Shown here: in pieces, positions 29,672-40,403 of the stretch
Layout: each line of letters starts with the position of its first letter
Position numbering within the stretch: the stretch's first letter is position 1
Assembly: GCF_033807575.1 (NCBI RefSeq)
Contig: NC_084719.1
Coordinates: 868,001 to 932,000, forward strand
Reading direction: 5' to 3'
DNA length: 64,000 bases
DNA from: Cydia pomonella
Taxonomy: Eukaryota; Arthropoda; Insecta; Lepidoptera; Tortricidae
The notes under the pieces: generated by a model
The model's database searches: none
What the model saw: only the letters and a program-made list of their open reading frames with translations
What the model was told of the DNA's origin: nothing
Translations under genes and position numbers: made by a program

Positions 29672-30880
29672 ATAAGAATCAGAATCAGAATCATTTATTT
29701 TGCTAGAACATTACACAGATATTACAATTTGTCATGTCAGTAGATAGGTTACATGAATGCATGTTCTGCCACACTTGGCATGCAAAACTTACACTAGGTA
29801 ATACATTTAGCCTAAGTTTACGATGACATTAAATTTCTATAGCTAATAGTTCGGTAATTCTGAAGCTAAGAAAATTATTACGAGTATTATACAAATTTAA
29901 ATAAAATATTATTACTATTCATACAGTTTCTGGAAATATTCCTGCAAGGAGTAATAAGGTCTGTTTATTAAATAACATTTTAGCCTTTTTGTGAATTCAT
30001 TTAAATTAGTGCACTCTTTTATGTCATTACTTAAAAAATTAAAAATTTTGATTCCATTGTACTCAATACTTCTTTTAAAATGAATATAATTATTTGATTT
30101 TGGTAAAATAATATCATTGTTATTTCTTAAGGCATGCAATCTGTTATTGGATTTACACTGGTAATTAGATTTGTTTTTGTAAATAAATATGCTAATTGAG
30201 AAGATGTATAATGAAATGACGGTCATTATCTTATGTTTAACAAAAAGTGGGCGACAGTGTTCCAGGGGCTTAGCTTTATCAATACATCTTACAGCTTTCT
30301 TTTGTAATATTAAGATGGTATTTATTAGAACACTGTTACCCCATACCTCCAGACCATATCTTAGAATGCTCTCAAAATGTGCAAAATAAACAGCCCTCAG
30401 GTCTGTTGGATTCAAAATCTTGGATAGGTTTCTTAACGCATAACCAGCACTAGCTAGTTTTTTTCTTAGCACATCTATTTGGTTTGACCAGCGCAATTGA
30501 TTGTCTAATTCAATACCGAGAAATTTTGTGTTTTCCACTCTTGAAATAGGTAATGGAAGCTCATAGGAAATGCTGTTTGTATGTCTGCAAAAAGTCATGT
30601 AGTTAGTTTTATCTAAATTCATTTTGAGACCATTACTTTGAAACCAGTGTAACAATTGTGTCCAAGTGAGAGTTGTATCAGCTTCGAGTGAGGCAATGTC
30701 ATTATTTTGAATTATTATACTGGTATCGTCTGCATAGAGGTATGCTTTGCCAAACGATATATTATATGGAAGATCATTAATAAAAATAATAAACAGCAAC
30801 GGGCCTAATACCGATCCTTGTGGAACACCGCAGTAAACTTGTTTGTCCTCCGAGTCAACATAAGTCAACATAAGCTATAA
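29672..30880 (-). mobile_element. 5'-truncated LINE (Jockey/CR1-like)
   Basis: The minus strand carries an open reverse transcriptase frame (30871-29915), a roughly 240-base 3' untranslated region, and ends AAAATAAATGATTCTGATTC with tandem GATTCT units near 29690-29677. Short tandem tails after AATAAA are usual for CR1/Jockey-like elements. The 5' break is at about 30871-30880 beside a duplicated CAACATAAG. Confidence 0.8.
29915..30871 (-). CDS. LINE reverse transcriptase, C-terminal 318 residues
   Basis: Uninterrupted frame; its first Met is internal, because truncation removed the endonuclease and the N-terminal RT. Residues 15-24 GVPQGSVLGP and 46-49 YADD are RT domains 4 and 5, the latter holding two of the three catalytic Asp. 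FLGIELDNQLRWSNQ (about 110-125) and RYGLEVWG (about 165) are the domain 6-7 and thumb landmarks of non-LTR enzymes. The C-terminal region ends FTKRLKCYLI...YYSLQEYF. The intact protein would copy its own RNA onto nicked target DNA. Lack of stops suggests recent insertion. Exact clade (Jockey, CR1 or relative) is not settled. Confidence 0.85.
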   Translation of the reverse strand: MLTYVDSEDKQVYCGVPQGSVLGPLLFIIFINDLPYNISFGKAYLYADDTSIIIQNNDIASLEADTTLTWTQLLHWFQSNGLKMNLDKTNYMTFCRHTNSISYELPLPISRVENTKFLGIELDNQLRWSNQIDVLRKKLASAGYALRNLSKILNPTDLRAVYFAHFESILRYGLEVWGNSVLINTILILQKKAVRCIDKAKPLEHCRPLFVKHKIMTVISLYIFSISIFIYKNKSNYQCKSNNRLHALRNNNDIILPKSNNYIHFKRSIEYNGIKIFNFLSNDIKECTNLNEFTKRLKCYLINRPYYSLQEYFQKLYE

Positions 30881-31160
30881 TGTTACTGCGATTAATGGCT
30901 ACCAACCTAACAAAACCAAAACGAATACAGTTTTAAACTAAGTGCATTGATGCCAACTTACAAAATATTCATTTGGTTGCATAGTAAAAATAATTACTTC
31001 ATAAGTCAGAAACACGCATGTGACACCCGTAATATAGCAACACCCATAGACTACGAAGACCGCTTAGCGTTGCTTGTTAGTCTCCGTAGGCTACGGTGGC
31101 CAAAATTGAGAAAAAACTGTCCAAAAAATTAATTTAGCAAGTAGCAAGTACCAGGGCCTC

Positions 31161-31226
31161 ATGAGTTACGAGGAGGTGTCGCCGACCGGCCGGCCGCGGC
31201 CCGGGGCGGGCCGGACGCGTAACAAG
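31161..31226 (+). CDS. Candidate host-gene exon, 22 codons, donor-bounded
   Basis: ATG at 31161 opens MSYEEVSPTGRPRPGAGRTR-NK, in phase 0 up to AAG|GTATGC, a good splice donor at 31227. The segment is strikingly GC-rich (GGCCGGCCGCGGCCCGGGGC) in AT-rich DNA, has no similarity to any repeat in the window, and the frame is open upstream to about 31087. AG dinucleotides at 31147-31148 and 31153-31154 could serve as acceptors if the exon starts earlier. It may be a first coding exon or an internal one. The gene is not recognised. A CpG-rich regulatory element is the alternative. Confidence 0.4.
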
Positions 31227-31311
31227 GTATGCTCGCGCGTCTTGGCTATATACTTTTGCTGTAATTTGTTTACCTAAATTAAGATTTATTTTTGTTGACT
31301 CGTAGGAAAAA

Positions 31312-31460
31312 TATTGTATGCAACGTTGTATAAGTAGGTCAAAAAATTCTCGTGGCGTATTCCTTTACAATGTTCGCCTACGCCTTCGGCTCCGGCTCAC
31401 ATTGTAACTCACGCCACTCGCCTTTTTTGACCCTTCTTATACAACTGTTGCATAAAATAC
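31312..31460. mobile_element. Foldback MITE
   Basis: GTATGCAACGTTGTATAAG with AGGTCAAAAAATTCTCGTGG is mirrored by CCACTCGCCTTTTTTGACCC and CTTATACAACTGTTGCATAA. The centre CTACGCCTTCGGCTCCGG also folds. Non-coding. Confidence 0.65.
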
Positions 31461-31469
31461 TATTTTACT

Positions 31470-34400
31470 TCTGTCGATTTCTAACAGGCTATTCAATATA
31501 AATAATCAAATTACAGTCATAATTCGACTCTTTATAAAGAATTATCGGGCTGAAATGCCTTTGCGTAAGCTAAATATAATTCATAAGCAACGTAGATATT
31601 ATCCATGAGTACCAGTGTAGACTTTATGGGTACCCAGTAAATCGTTGAGGTCCTTTGAGATGAACATAATAGTTTATTAGCATCTACTACGGATGAAAGG
31701 TACGGCCTTATGAAATATGATTACACCGTCAATTAAACAGACCCTTTTTAACGAAGGTCAAACATTATTTCTGTAAATAATATTATTTACTCATAATAGA
31801 CCTTTGACAAAATACGAGTACGTCACTCGTGTTCTTAATTCAAATTCAATTAAAGCTTGTAGTTATGTCTGTCAAGCAAAGTCTGTCAGTAGCAATGTAA
31901 AGCAAACTGAAGTATGGCAACACTCACAGAGAAGTATTGCGCTAAGAAAAGCAGCAATGTACATCGAACCGAAACATATTTTTTTCCGCTGAGCGCGCTC
32001 TTCGTACGTCAACTAAAATTGCCGCTCGCGGTTTATTGAAGCATTTGGAAATTGTTATATTATGAGAGGGACAATTTAAACTGGATTAAAAACGATGTCA
32101 ATCAATATGATAAACGAGATCAAAAAATACCTATTTGCAAACGGACTATGCTGGAGAAAATAATGTTTGAATCAAGTCATTGCTTCCGCAGGTAGCTGGA
32201 TTTTAATATATTATCAGATTTCTCGGTTGGAATTCAATATTAAAGATATATCACGATAAAATGCAATACAAATGCTCCTTTATGCAACCTTCGAAAGCTA
32301 ATTAGACATATTTAGGTAGGTACAATCGAAAAATATATCAATAGATTGAATTAAAATAAAGGTTTGTATGCTTAGTAAAAGGTGGACGCAAAAGGCGAGC
32401 GCTCGCATTCTTAACCTTTGGTATGCTTAGGAGCAGATCTGCTACATAATTATATATTCAACTTAAACATGAAGATGTCATAGCTAAATAAATGTAAAGG
32501 TTAAGGCATTTGCACTTGAGTACTTTTTACTAAACGAGCTGTTAGTAGGTACCTATACTACTGAATTTCACTAGAATAAAACAATCCATTGTTTTATATA
32601 GGTAAATATTAAAACCTAGGTAAGTAACCCCTGAGCCATCACTGGCAGCGGTAGCCCTGGTAGGGTATCACTGTAACTATTCTTGTCACAATTGCAGGGC
32701 TTATTAAATATCAAATATCTGGACTATTTACATCATTTTGATATGGTTTTATTCTGTTTTAGCAAACTTAGAAGACAAATAGGGAGCAAAGAGAACATGA
32801 GCACCACGGTAGAAAGCTGTTTTTAACATCAGTTCAGAAACTGAAGAAGCCCAAAGAAAATAATTATGCCACTTGTTAATTGTGAATTAGTGTATTTCTC
32901 TTGAACAATGTCACATTCACATACCAGTGTAATTTTGAAATGGTTTTACAATATATTTATATAAATATACAGATTAAAAATAAATAAAACACAACTGCAG
33001 ATATTTTGGTGTTCATTTAATTTCAAGGCAATTAAGATACGGGTCACTTTAGCTTACTTACACTTAATTCAGGCCATTCATTGAAAAAATATCATTAAGT
33101 TACCAATGTTACTGGTCCACTCCAACCAAGCATCAGAATACTTTGTACCTAGTCACTTATTGCATCTTAAGCATAAAACAGATCTGTTTGAAAATTTGTA
33201 ATTTCAAGTTTAAAGTTTTCATTCCAAGTTTCAAAATGTATTCTTATAGTAGTAGTTACACATAAAACTTAGTCTAAAGCAATTTGCCTAATTTATAGTA
33301 CAGAGATATTCCAATATCTCTGAGACCACTCTTACATGCTAGCTTGGTAAGGTTTTGCTCACACTACTGTTTTTATACAGGTATATGTATTGGCTAGATC
33401 ATATTTTATATGTAGATATTTAAAAAAGTCATTTAGATATCAGGAGAATGCTGTTAAGAAATTTTATTAACTTTCACATTAGTCTATTCAAGACTTGTCA
33501 GGAACTGACACAATTTCAGGTACTCAAAATATTAATCAAAGATACCTTGACAATGGAAACTTAACAACTTCCACTCATGTGAGTAATATGGAGTTATATT
33601 GTTTCTGGATAAAAGAAGGTATGATTTAAATGTTAAAATATTTTTCTAAAATTATGCACACTGAATAAATTATTTTAATTTATTGAACAAACAGGTAAAG
33701 CGACTTAAAACTTCTTTTAAATAGGTACATACCGACTTCAGAAAGTATAAACTAGGATTTTCCATAGGTATACATGTGCAATAGCTGAGTGCATGAAACA
33801 AATCAGCCTAAATAATATATTTTCGTGATGATTAACAAACGGACAACTTTTACAATAATAATCTAAACTATTGTCCCAATTTTTTTAGTTTTTTTAATTA
33901 ACAAGTTTATTTTTCGTCTTGTTTGCGTTGTACACGTATGTACGTAAACCGCCGTAGGTAAGTTTTGTATGAAGAGAAACTTTTACGAACGCCTTATATT
34001 GGGCGAGTTTTAATCCTGCAACAAACATATGGAAGTATTAGGTTGATGTTGCGAAAGAAAGTAGGTATAATCAAGGTTCTTAAACGTCTTAAGATTGTTT
34101 AAAAAAGTTACCTTTGAAAATATTTGAGGACTTCGTCTGTTGATATTGGGAACAATCGAATCAGTTGCGGTTTCGAGGGCACAATTCGTGGTCTTATTGG
34201 ATATATTTAGGCATACGTTTTATCTTTATTTAAGCCTTTTAACCCTGAAACAGAAAAAACTGCATATTATCTTAAAAATTCTCCGGGATCTTGAAGTAAT
34301 TATCATAACCTCAAAATTTTCTAATGGTTAAGATCAACGAGCATGATTTTACTTACATTGTAGGCATCTTGACTTTGCTTATGGTCATGCACAATATTAT

Positions 34401-34930
34401 TTAATATATTGATATTTATTTTAATGCTGGGAGCAGAAATTTCTCTTGAATTAGCACCGATTCGGAATGTAAACAAACAAGATGGACGATCCACATTCTA
34501 CAGATAAAACACAGATTACACGCGATTTTGGAATTATTCGAACACAGTGTTGCTAGCCCGCGATTTTTCAAATTTGCCGCGTTTTTCTACTGACAAGATT
34601 TGCTTGACCAACTATATCTAAGCAACCTTGTCCATTCAATATTATCTTTAAATACATTTCAAGTCCCAGTCGGTTTGTGTTTTTCTCTCACTCTCACTGA
34701 GCGCAAGCGTGAACGAGACGGATGTGCGTGCTCGGGACCGTAATGTTTTAAACATTTAATTTGTTGTAAGTTTAAAAAAAGAGTACCTGGGCGACCCTGG
34801 GATGGGTTATAACTATTTATTGTAATATGGTGGTCTATAGGTAATAATCTTAACTACATTTTTTTACTAAATTAAACTTGTCTAAAACAATAAAAATTAT
34901 ATAGGTATAAACTTGAACAAATAAAAAAAA
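31470..34930. other. Longest stretch without recognised repeats; no gene seen
   Basis: About 3.4 kb of AT-rich DNA with none of the window's repeat families apart from isolated short strings. No frame above 63 codons. A short ATG frame at 34481 (MDDPHSTDKTQ, 24 codons) follows AAACAAACAAG and could be a 5' leader, but nothing supports it. The relative absence of elements may mean intronic or untranslated DNA of the gene whose exon is proposed at 31161. Confidence 0.4.
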
Positions 34931-34941
34931 AACAAAAGTTA

Positions 34942-35018
34942 ATCACCGGGCGAGATTCGAACCCGTAACACTCGTTTAGCAGTCCGCGTCTTACTTAACC
35001 CGCTGGACCAGACGGACA
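34942..35018 (-). repeat. tRNA-Ser(GCT)-like pseudogene or SINE head
   Basis: Minus strand: box A-like TGGTCCAGCGGGTTAAG, anticodon-loop region GGACTGCTAAACG (anticodon GCT), box B GGGTTCGAATC. The acceptor stem does not pair, so it is not a working tRNA. It adjoins, in opposite orientation, the repeat body at 35085-35240. Confidence 0.5.
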
Positions 35019-35084
35019 GTGGCCGGTAACACGAAATTAGCGACCATATTCTGCGTCGAAAGAAAAACGCATGAAAACAGGAAA

Positions 35085-35240
35085 ACACGCGTTTTCCCAA
35101 ACATAAGACTAATCTAGATAGATTGTATACCCCCAAAAACCCCCATATACCAAATTTCAGCGAAATCGTTAGAGCCGTTTCCGAGATCACAGAAATATAT
35201 ATATTTATATATATATACAAGAATTGCTCGCTTAAAGGTA
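35085..35240 (+). repeat. Interspersed repeat body, copy 2
   Basis: CACGCGTTTTCCCAAACATA, CCCCCATATACCAAATTTC, GAAATCGTTAGAGCCG, (TA)n, then CAAGAATTGCTCGCTTAAAG. Better preserved at its 3' side than 1335-1498. Confidence 0.55.
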
Positions 35241-35482
35241 TAAGATAAAGTAATCGCTGAGTTCCCTTAAAAATAAAATTGCGCATTATTATGATTTAGG
35301 AGCAGTTTTCATATTTCTAGCTTTTGTCATGAATATGCTAGTTGTTTTTTTAATGATGGTATCAGTCGATCAGATTTGCTTTGAGGATCAAATGTCTGTA
35401 TGGGACCCATTACGTTAAAGCAATACAAAAGTCAGTCTGACAATCGCACTACTGACTGATCGTGACGTCACGATGTAACGTC

Positions 35483-35485
<3 letters not shown>

Positions 35486-35519
<34 letters not shown>

Positions 35520-37093
35520 TTTATAAAAGAGAAATTACATCGGCTATGATCGCTTATCTGCCAAACTGCATAGCAGTTTGTTGGCAGAAAACTTATTCTA
35601 CCCTCCAACATTGTTAAGTAAGTTATTGCTTACTTGATTTATAGCTATATTTATAGTGCGAGTGCGATTTCTTACAAACAATTGTAATAGCTTTAGACAG
35701 GCAGACTAGATAAACATTAAGCTAACATAAACATTAGTAGCAATAACAGACTATCTAACTAGGTTTGTTTACCTATTTAGTCAGTCTGTTACTGCATTGT
35801 CATGGGAACAGTAGGTATAGGTGCTCCATTTTATTTCAACCAGATACTGGAAAACAACAAACACACGGAGTGAAGCTAAACAAAGTGTGTGGGATAATGA
35901 AGCTATCAGGGTGCAGCATCCCACTGCCCCCGAGTGTATTAATATTAGCGCTATACTACCTATACATAATTATACATTTTACGGTAACACGTGCAAGGTA
36001 TTAACTTCCTTTTACATAAATACATAAAGCAATCGGTTGGCCTATTAATCATGTGACCCGTTCCAGTCCAAGCATTAATGCTTTTTTTAATCGTTTTTTT
36101 ATACACAACCTTTGATACGTTTTGACAGGATCTTAACTGCTCTGGTAATTTATTTAAAATCATGGGCACTAAATATTTTCGAGTACGTTTTCCATAGTAG
36201 TTACAGACTTTCGGTATAAACAACCTACGTAGGTTTATTTCCTTGGTGACGCTTCTTGTTTGTATTTTATGGTCTATCGGTTTTTTATAATCATTACGCT
36301 GATACTGTTCCAGAGCTATAAGCAAGGACCGTTTTTCATGCACTGGTAATATGTTGCAAATCGGAAAAAGTTTGTCATAGTTACTTCTATTGGCCTGTTT
36401 TGTTTTTTTATCTACTAAATATTTTAAAAACCTAATTTGTATTGCTTTTATTCGATCTAGGTATGAGGGAAAAGTGCGGCCGTAGCTACTTAGACCGTAG
36501 GATATAATCGAGTCTACAAGTGCGTGATACAACATGTATAGTGTGGCTCTGTTTACTACACTTCGCAAGTGATAAAATTTTCCGAGCACAGATTTGAGTT
36601 TATCACATACGTTATTAACATGTGCCGCCCATGACATGTCGCAGTCGACTGTTACCCCGAGGTACTTAAAGCTATTCACGAAGACGATTTCACTACATCT
36701 GCAGTCTCGCCCCCCCTTGTGCAAGCAGTCGTAGTCATGCCCAACTATACTTAAATTCGCCTGCAGGGGTTTATTATATGGTGAGCGTATATGCATACAT
36801 TTTGTCTTATTGAGGTTTATGATAATGCCATTATCGTGTGCCCATTTGATTACGTTGTCCAGGTCATTTTGAACTTTTTCCATTGCAACCGCTATGTCTT
36901 TGTCTGCGTACAGCATGCACGTATCGTCTGCATACATATAAATCTTACAATCGCGTACCACATTACATAGACTATTTACGTGCATGATGTAGCCGACAGG
37001 ACCATAGACCGAGCCAGTGGGCACGCCGTAGCGCACGGCGGCGCACTCGCCGGCGTGACCGCGCACCACCGTGCGCAGCGCGCGCGCCGCCAC
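35486..37093 (-). mobile_element. 5'-truncated LINE with poly(A) tail
   Basis: The minus strand holds an open RT frame (37093-35960), a 3' untranslated region of about 450 bases and a 28-base A tract seen as poly(T) at 35486-35513. The first 80 coding bases are very GC-rich (GCGCGCGCCGCC) compared with the rest. Clear target duplications were not found. Confidence 0.8.
35960..37093 (-). CDS. LINE reverse transcriptase, C-terminal 377 residues
   Basis: Open frame, 5'-truncated. RT domain 4 reads GVPTGSVYGP at residues 23-32, where most non-LTR enzymes have GVPQGSVLGP; YADD is at 54-57. FKYLGVTVDCDMSWAAHV (about 140-157) is the domain 6-7 region. After it come a Cys/His stretch before FKYLG (DYDCLHKGGRDCRC, about 118-131) and a basic C-terminus that ends with three Cys (CKRKLIPCTCYRKM). 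Role: copying LINE RNA at a target-site nick. The family differs clearly from the copy at 29915. The intact frame points to a young insertion. Confidence 0.85.
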   Translation of the reverse strand: MAARALRTVVRGHAGECAAVRYGVPTGSVYGPVGYIMHVNSLCNVVRDCKIYMYADDTCMLYADKDIAVAMEKVQNDLDNVIKWAHDNGIIINLNKTKCMHIRSPYNKPLQANLSIVGHDYDCLHKGGRDCRCSEIVFVNSFKYLGVTVDCDMSWAAHVNNVCDKLKSVLGKFYHLRSVVNRATLYMLYHALVDSIISYGLSSYGRTFPSYLDRIKAIQIRFLKYLVDKKTKQANRSNYDKLFPICNILPVHEKRSLLIALEQYQRNDYKKPIDHKIQTRSVTKEINLRRLFIPKVCNYYGKRTRKYLVPMILNKLPEQLRSCQNVSKVVYKKTIKKSINAWTGTGHMINRPTDCFMYLCKRKLIPCTCYRKMYNYV

Positions 37094-37690
37094 TTATTTT
37101 TGTAGGTGAAATATTGCGTTTATTTTTAATAAAATGTAACGAATCGAATGGTACCATATTTTTTATCCGTAACGGATTATCTAAAAAGGCAATAGGATTT
37201 TTTTTAAACTCCGCTTCCTTGAACTCACGGCATCTTAAAGCCCTAAAGAGCTAATAATATTTTGGATCGGGCTCATTATAGGCGAAATAAGTACGAAATC
37301 CCAATTCGGAACAAAAATGTATGTAAATTTCCATTGGATTACAAAAATCTGAAATGTTTTGGTAACTCTGAGGAAGATTTTGTAGAACATACAGTAAAAT
37401 TGCGCTTATATTGTATAGAATATATACACCAAATTTTATTGTAACGTTCCAAAAAAATAAAAGTCGACCCAAATATTTAAGTAACCTTGTTCATTCAATA
37501 AATTCTGCGGCGGTGTCATGGTTTCATTTTTATAACTTATCATGTCATGCGTCACTTTCGCACGTACATATTTGTTAGAACGTGACAGGCATGGTGACGG
37601 ATGATAAAAGATCGACCATCTTAGCCCTACTGAAGTACAATTGCCCTAAAGCTAACATGCCAAATAAGTTTTAGTTATTCGAACGGTTTC
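37094..37690. other. No gene seen
   Basis: Two opposed frames of 60-73 codons at 37251-37472 carry no domain. No repeat assigned. Confidence 0.45.
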
Positions 37691-38035
37691 CAATATGATA
37701 TGATACTGATCTGTCAGTGTCAAAAGTGACATTTTCTGTTGAATATTGAGATAATGCGGATCCATTTTTATCCGAGTGAACTGCATCGTGGATATTTATC
37801 GGCCATTCGTCTTCATAAAGATGTTCCTAAACCTTGACGTTGCGTTAGCGGAATTATCGACAATATCGATGGAGCCATAATACCCAAAGATTGATTGATT
37901 GAGATAATGCGCAATTCAGCAGGTCCTCTTGTCAAATATCTGTTAGATATCAGGCTGATATCCAATACTATCTAACATTAAAGTGACATTGATTGCCCGA
38001 ATCGCAGCTACTGCTGTTATCAAAAGCTTTTATCC
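37690..38035. repeat. Degenerate MITE-1-related pieces
   Basis: GATCTGTCAGTGTCAAAAGTGACATTTTC at 37710 and AAAGTGACATTGATTGCCCGAATCG at 37980-38006 are MITE-1 interior strings. The intervening order is scrambled. Confidence 0.4.
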
Positions 38036-38049
38036 ATTTTATATTGGAA

Positions 38050-38387
38050 AAAAAAAAGCGCTGGTGGCCTAGCGGTAAGAGCGTGCGACTTGCAATCCGG
38101 AGGTCGCGGGTTCGAACCCCGGCTCGTACCAATGAGTTTTTCGGAACTTATGTACGAAATATCATTTGATATTTGCCAGTCGCTTCTCGGTGAAGGAAAA
38201 CATCGTGAGGAAACCGGACTAATGCCAACAAAGCCTAGTTTACCCTCTGGGTTGGAAGGTCAGATGGCAGTCGCTTTCGTAAAAACTAGTGCCTACGCCA
38301 AATTTTGGGATTAGTTGTCAAGCGGACCCCAGGCTCCCATGAGCCGTGGCAAAATGCCGGGACAACGCGAGGAAGAAGAAGAAGAAG
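38050..38387 (+). mobile_element. SINE-2a, full length
   Basis: Near-identical to 27064-27393, with box A TGGCCTAGCGGTAAGAG, box B GGTTCGAACCC, the same core and 3' half, and a (GAA)n tail. ATTGGAA at 38043-38049 and 38388-38394 is the minimum target duplication. Its head keeps the canonical box B and is the best-preserved copy in the window. Confidence 0.85.
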
Positions 38388-38394
38388 ATTGGAA

Positions 38395-38995
38395 TTTGAG
38401 TTCCATGTTAGATCAGAATCACATTATGCTGTTGGAATTGGACTGTAAATATAATACCAATAAATAATCCTGAGAACCTAATGTAAACCTTTGAATACGA
38501 GGATGCGATCAAACGAGGAAATAATGGTCGGCAGCAGACTAGGTTCTTAGATCCACGCATAAAAAGGGTCGGTTTGACGAGCCATCAAATCGGTGGCTAG
38601 AAGATAAGAGATAGCGGAATAACTTTGTGATATTCCGTTTTGAAATATTGAAAACTTTATTCTTACAAATCTGGACTTTTTGCGTTCATTCTACTCAGAA
38701 TCATTAGCATTCTCCAACCTACCATTAAAATAAATGTCCCAAAATGTCCGTTCCATTACGTCACGATATAGTGTACAAAGCATTTTTGGGTCATTTTTTT
38801 ATCACCAAGATTGAATATGCTAGTTTGCTAGTGATTCTGAGTTGAAAGAACCCAAAAACACCAAGATCTGCGAGAATCAGGTCTGCAATATTTTTTTAAG
38901 AAAAAGCTCTTTTACGTCAACCATGGTAACCCTATAAGATATTGGAAGGCAAAAATACCAGTAACTTTTTCATGGTCATCATATTTTTGTAATTT
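38395..38995. other. No gene seen
   Basis: AT-rich, no frame or repeat assigned. Confidence 0.5.
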
Positions 38996-38998
38996 TTA

Positions 38999-39429
38999 GG
39001 GTTCCGTAGCCAAATGGCAAAAAACGGAACCCTTATGGATTCGTCATGTCTGTCTGTCTGTCCGTCCGTGTGTCACAGCCACTTTTCTCCGAAACTATAA
39101 GAACTATACTGTTGACACTTGCTGGTAAGTAGATGTATTCTGTGAACCGCATTAAGATATTGACACAAAAATAGAAAAAAAAAAAAACATTTTTTTCTAA
39201 ACTGAATAGTTTGCGCGAGAGACACTTCCAAAGTGGTAAAATGTGTATTCCCCCTGAACTGTAACTTCTAAAATAACAGAATGATAAAACTAAAAAAAAA
39301 TATATGATGTACATTACCACGCAAACTTCCACCGAAAATTGGTTTGAACGAGATCTAGTAAGTAGTTTTTTAAAACGTCATAAATGGTACGGAACCCTTC
39401 ATGGGTGAGTCCGACTCGCACTTGGCCGC
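38999..39429 (+). mobile_element. GTTCCG-A copy 2
   Basis: GGGTTCCGTAGCCAAATGGC, fold-back CGGAACCC, CATGTCTGTCTGTCTGTCC, then GAGAGACACTTCCAAAGTGG, TGGTACGGAACCCTTC, the GTGAGTCCGACTCGCAC hairpin and CTTGGCCGC. Uninterrupted at the point where copy 1 carries a retroposon. Confidence 0.75.
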
Positions 39430-39720
39430 TTTTCTTATTCAGAATGAAGCAGACTTTGAACTGGGACTAGAATTGTAAATTACTTAAAATTTGGTCTTTT
39501 AAAGGGTTAAATGAAATATTATGATAGAGACAACATACGACTGTCGTGAAAAAGCAACAACGGACCTACAAATTCATACTTATATTTCCTCTTTATTGGA
39601 AGGTAAAATGGCAGATGCTGGATGAGGCCAATTTTTTAGGGTACTCTATCGTCGCAAGTTTTATTCACGCGGTGCATCATATTTTGTTCCCTTCTAATTT
39701 CTTGGCCTTACGCCCCCTAT

Positions 39721-39935
39721 TTTTTTATACTACGTCGGTGGCAAACAAGCATACGGCCCGCCTGATGGTAAGCAGTCTCCGTAGCCTATGTAAGCCTGCA
39801 ACTCCAGAGGAGTTACATGCGTGTTGCCGACCCTAAACCCGCCCCCCTCGTTGAGCTCTAGCAACCTTACTCACCGACAGGAACACAACACTATGAATAG
39901 GGTCTAGTGTTATTTGGCTGCTGTTTTCTGATTCT
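39721..39935 (-). mobile_element. RP1 3' end, half of a head-to-head pair
   Basis: TTTTTTATACTACGTCGGTGG through TCTAGTGTTATTTGGCTGC, A-tail at the low-coordinate side. It is cut at about 39935, where a plus-strand LINE fragment begins. The left flank ACGCCCCCTAT (39710-39720) is repeated only after the LINE fragment, at 40393-40403. Confidence 0.7.
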
Positions 39936-40392
39936 GTGTATTAATAGACAGAAGACTGCAATAAGACCTGCTTTACTGTACGGCGCTGAATGTTGGGCTG
40001 TCAAACAAAGTCATGAACAGAAAATTCATGTAAATGAAATGAAAATGTTGAGATGGTCGGGGGGTGTTACTAGACTAGATAAAATTAGAAACGAACATGT
40101 AAGAGGTAGTTTCAAGGTAGCCCCAATACCTGAAAAAATAACAGAAAGTCGGCGAATGGTACGGACACGTTATGCGAAGAGAAGATGACAATGTGGTTCG
40201 TAAGGCGCTGGAATTTCCTGAAATAAAACGCGGTAGAGGGCGCCCGCCCGGCACCTGGTGGACAAATATGACCCAAACAATAAAGCATGCCAAGCTAGAC
40301 ATAAAGACAATCCAGGACAGAAGTGCCTGGCGTAAATTAATTAGGAGAGCCGACCCCACTTAAAGTGGGAAAAGGAAAAGAAGAAGAAGAGG
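39936..40392 (+). mobile_element. LINE C-terminal fragment, half of a head-to-head pair
   Basis: Frames ALLYGAECWAVKQSHEQKI, MKMLRWSGGVTRLDKIRNE, a frameshift near 40160, then WYGHVMRREDDNVV, KRGRGRPPGTWW, DRSAWRKLIRRADP and stop at 40363. This is the classic C-terminal block of RTE-like LINEs. An A/G-rich tail (GGGAAAAGGAAAAGAAGAAG) ends at 40392. Confidence 0.75.
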
Positions 40393-40403
40393 ACGCCCCC
40401 TAT

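Noticed and set aside
34481..34555. Short frame MDDPHSTDKTQ with leader-like context
   Set aside because: 24 codons only, no donor site or conserved feature that I can see.
34942..35018. Functional tRNA-Ser gene
   Set aside because: Boxes A and B and a GCT anticodon region are visible, but the acceptor stem does not pair and the T stem is mismatched.
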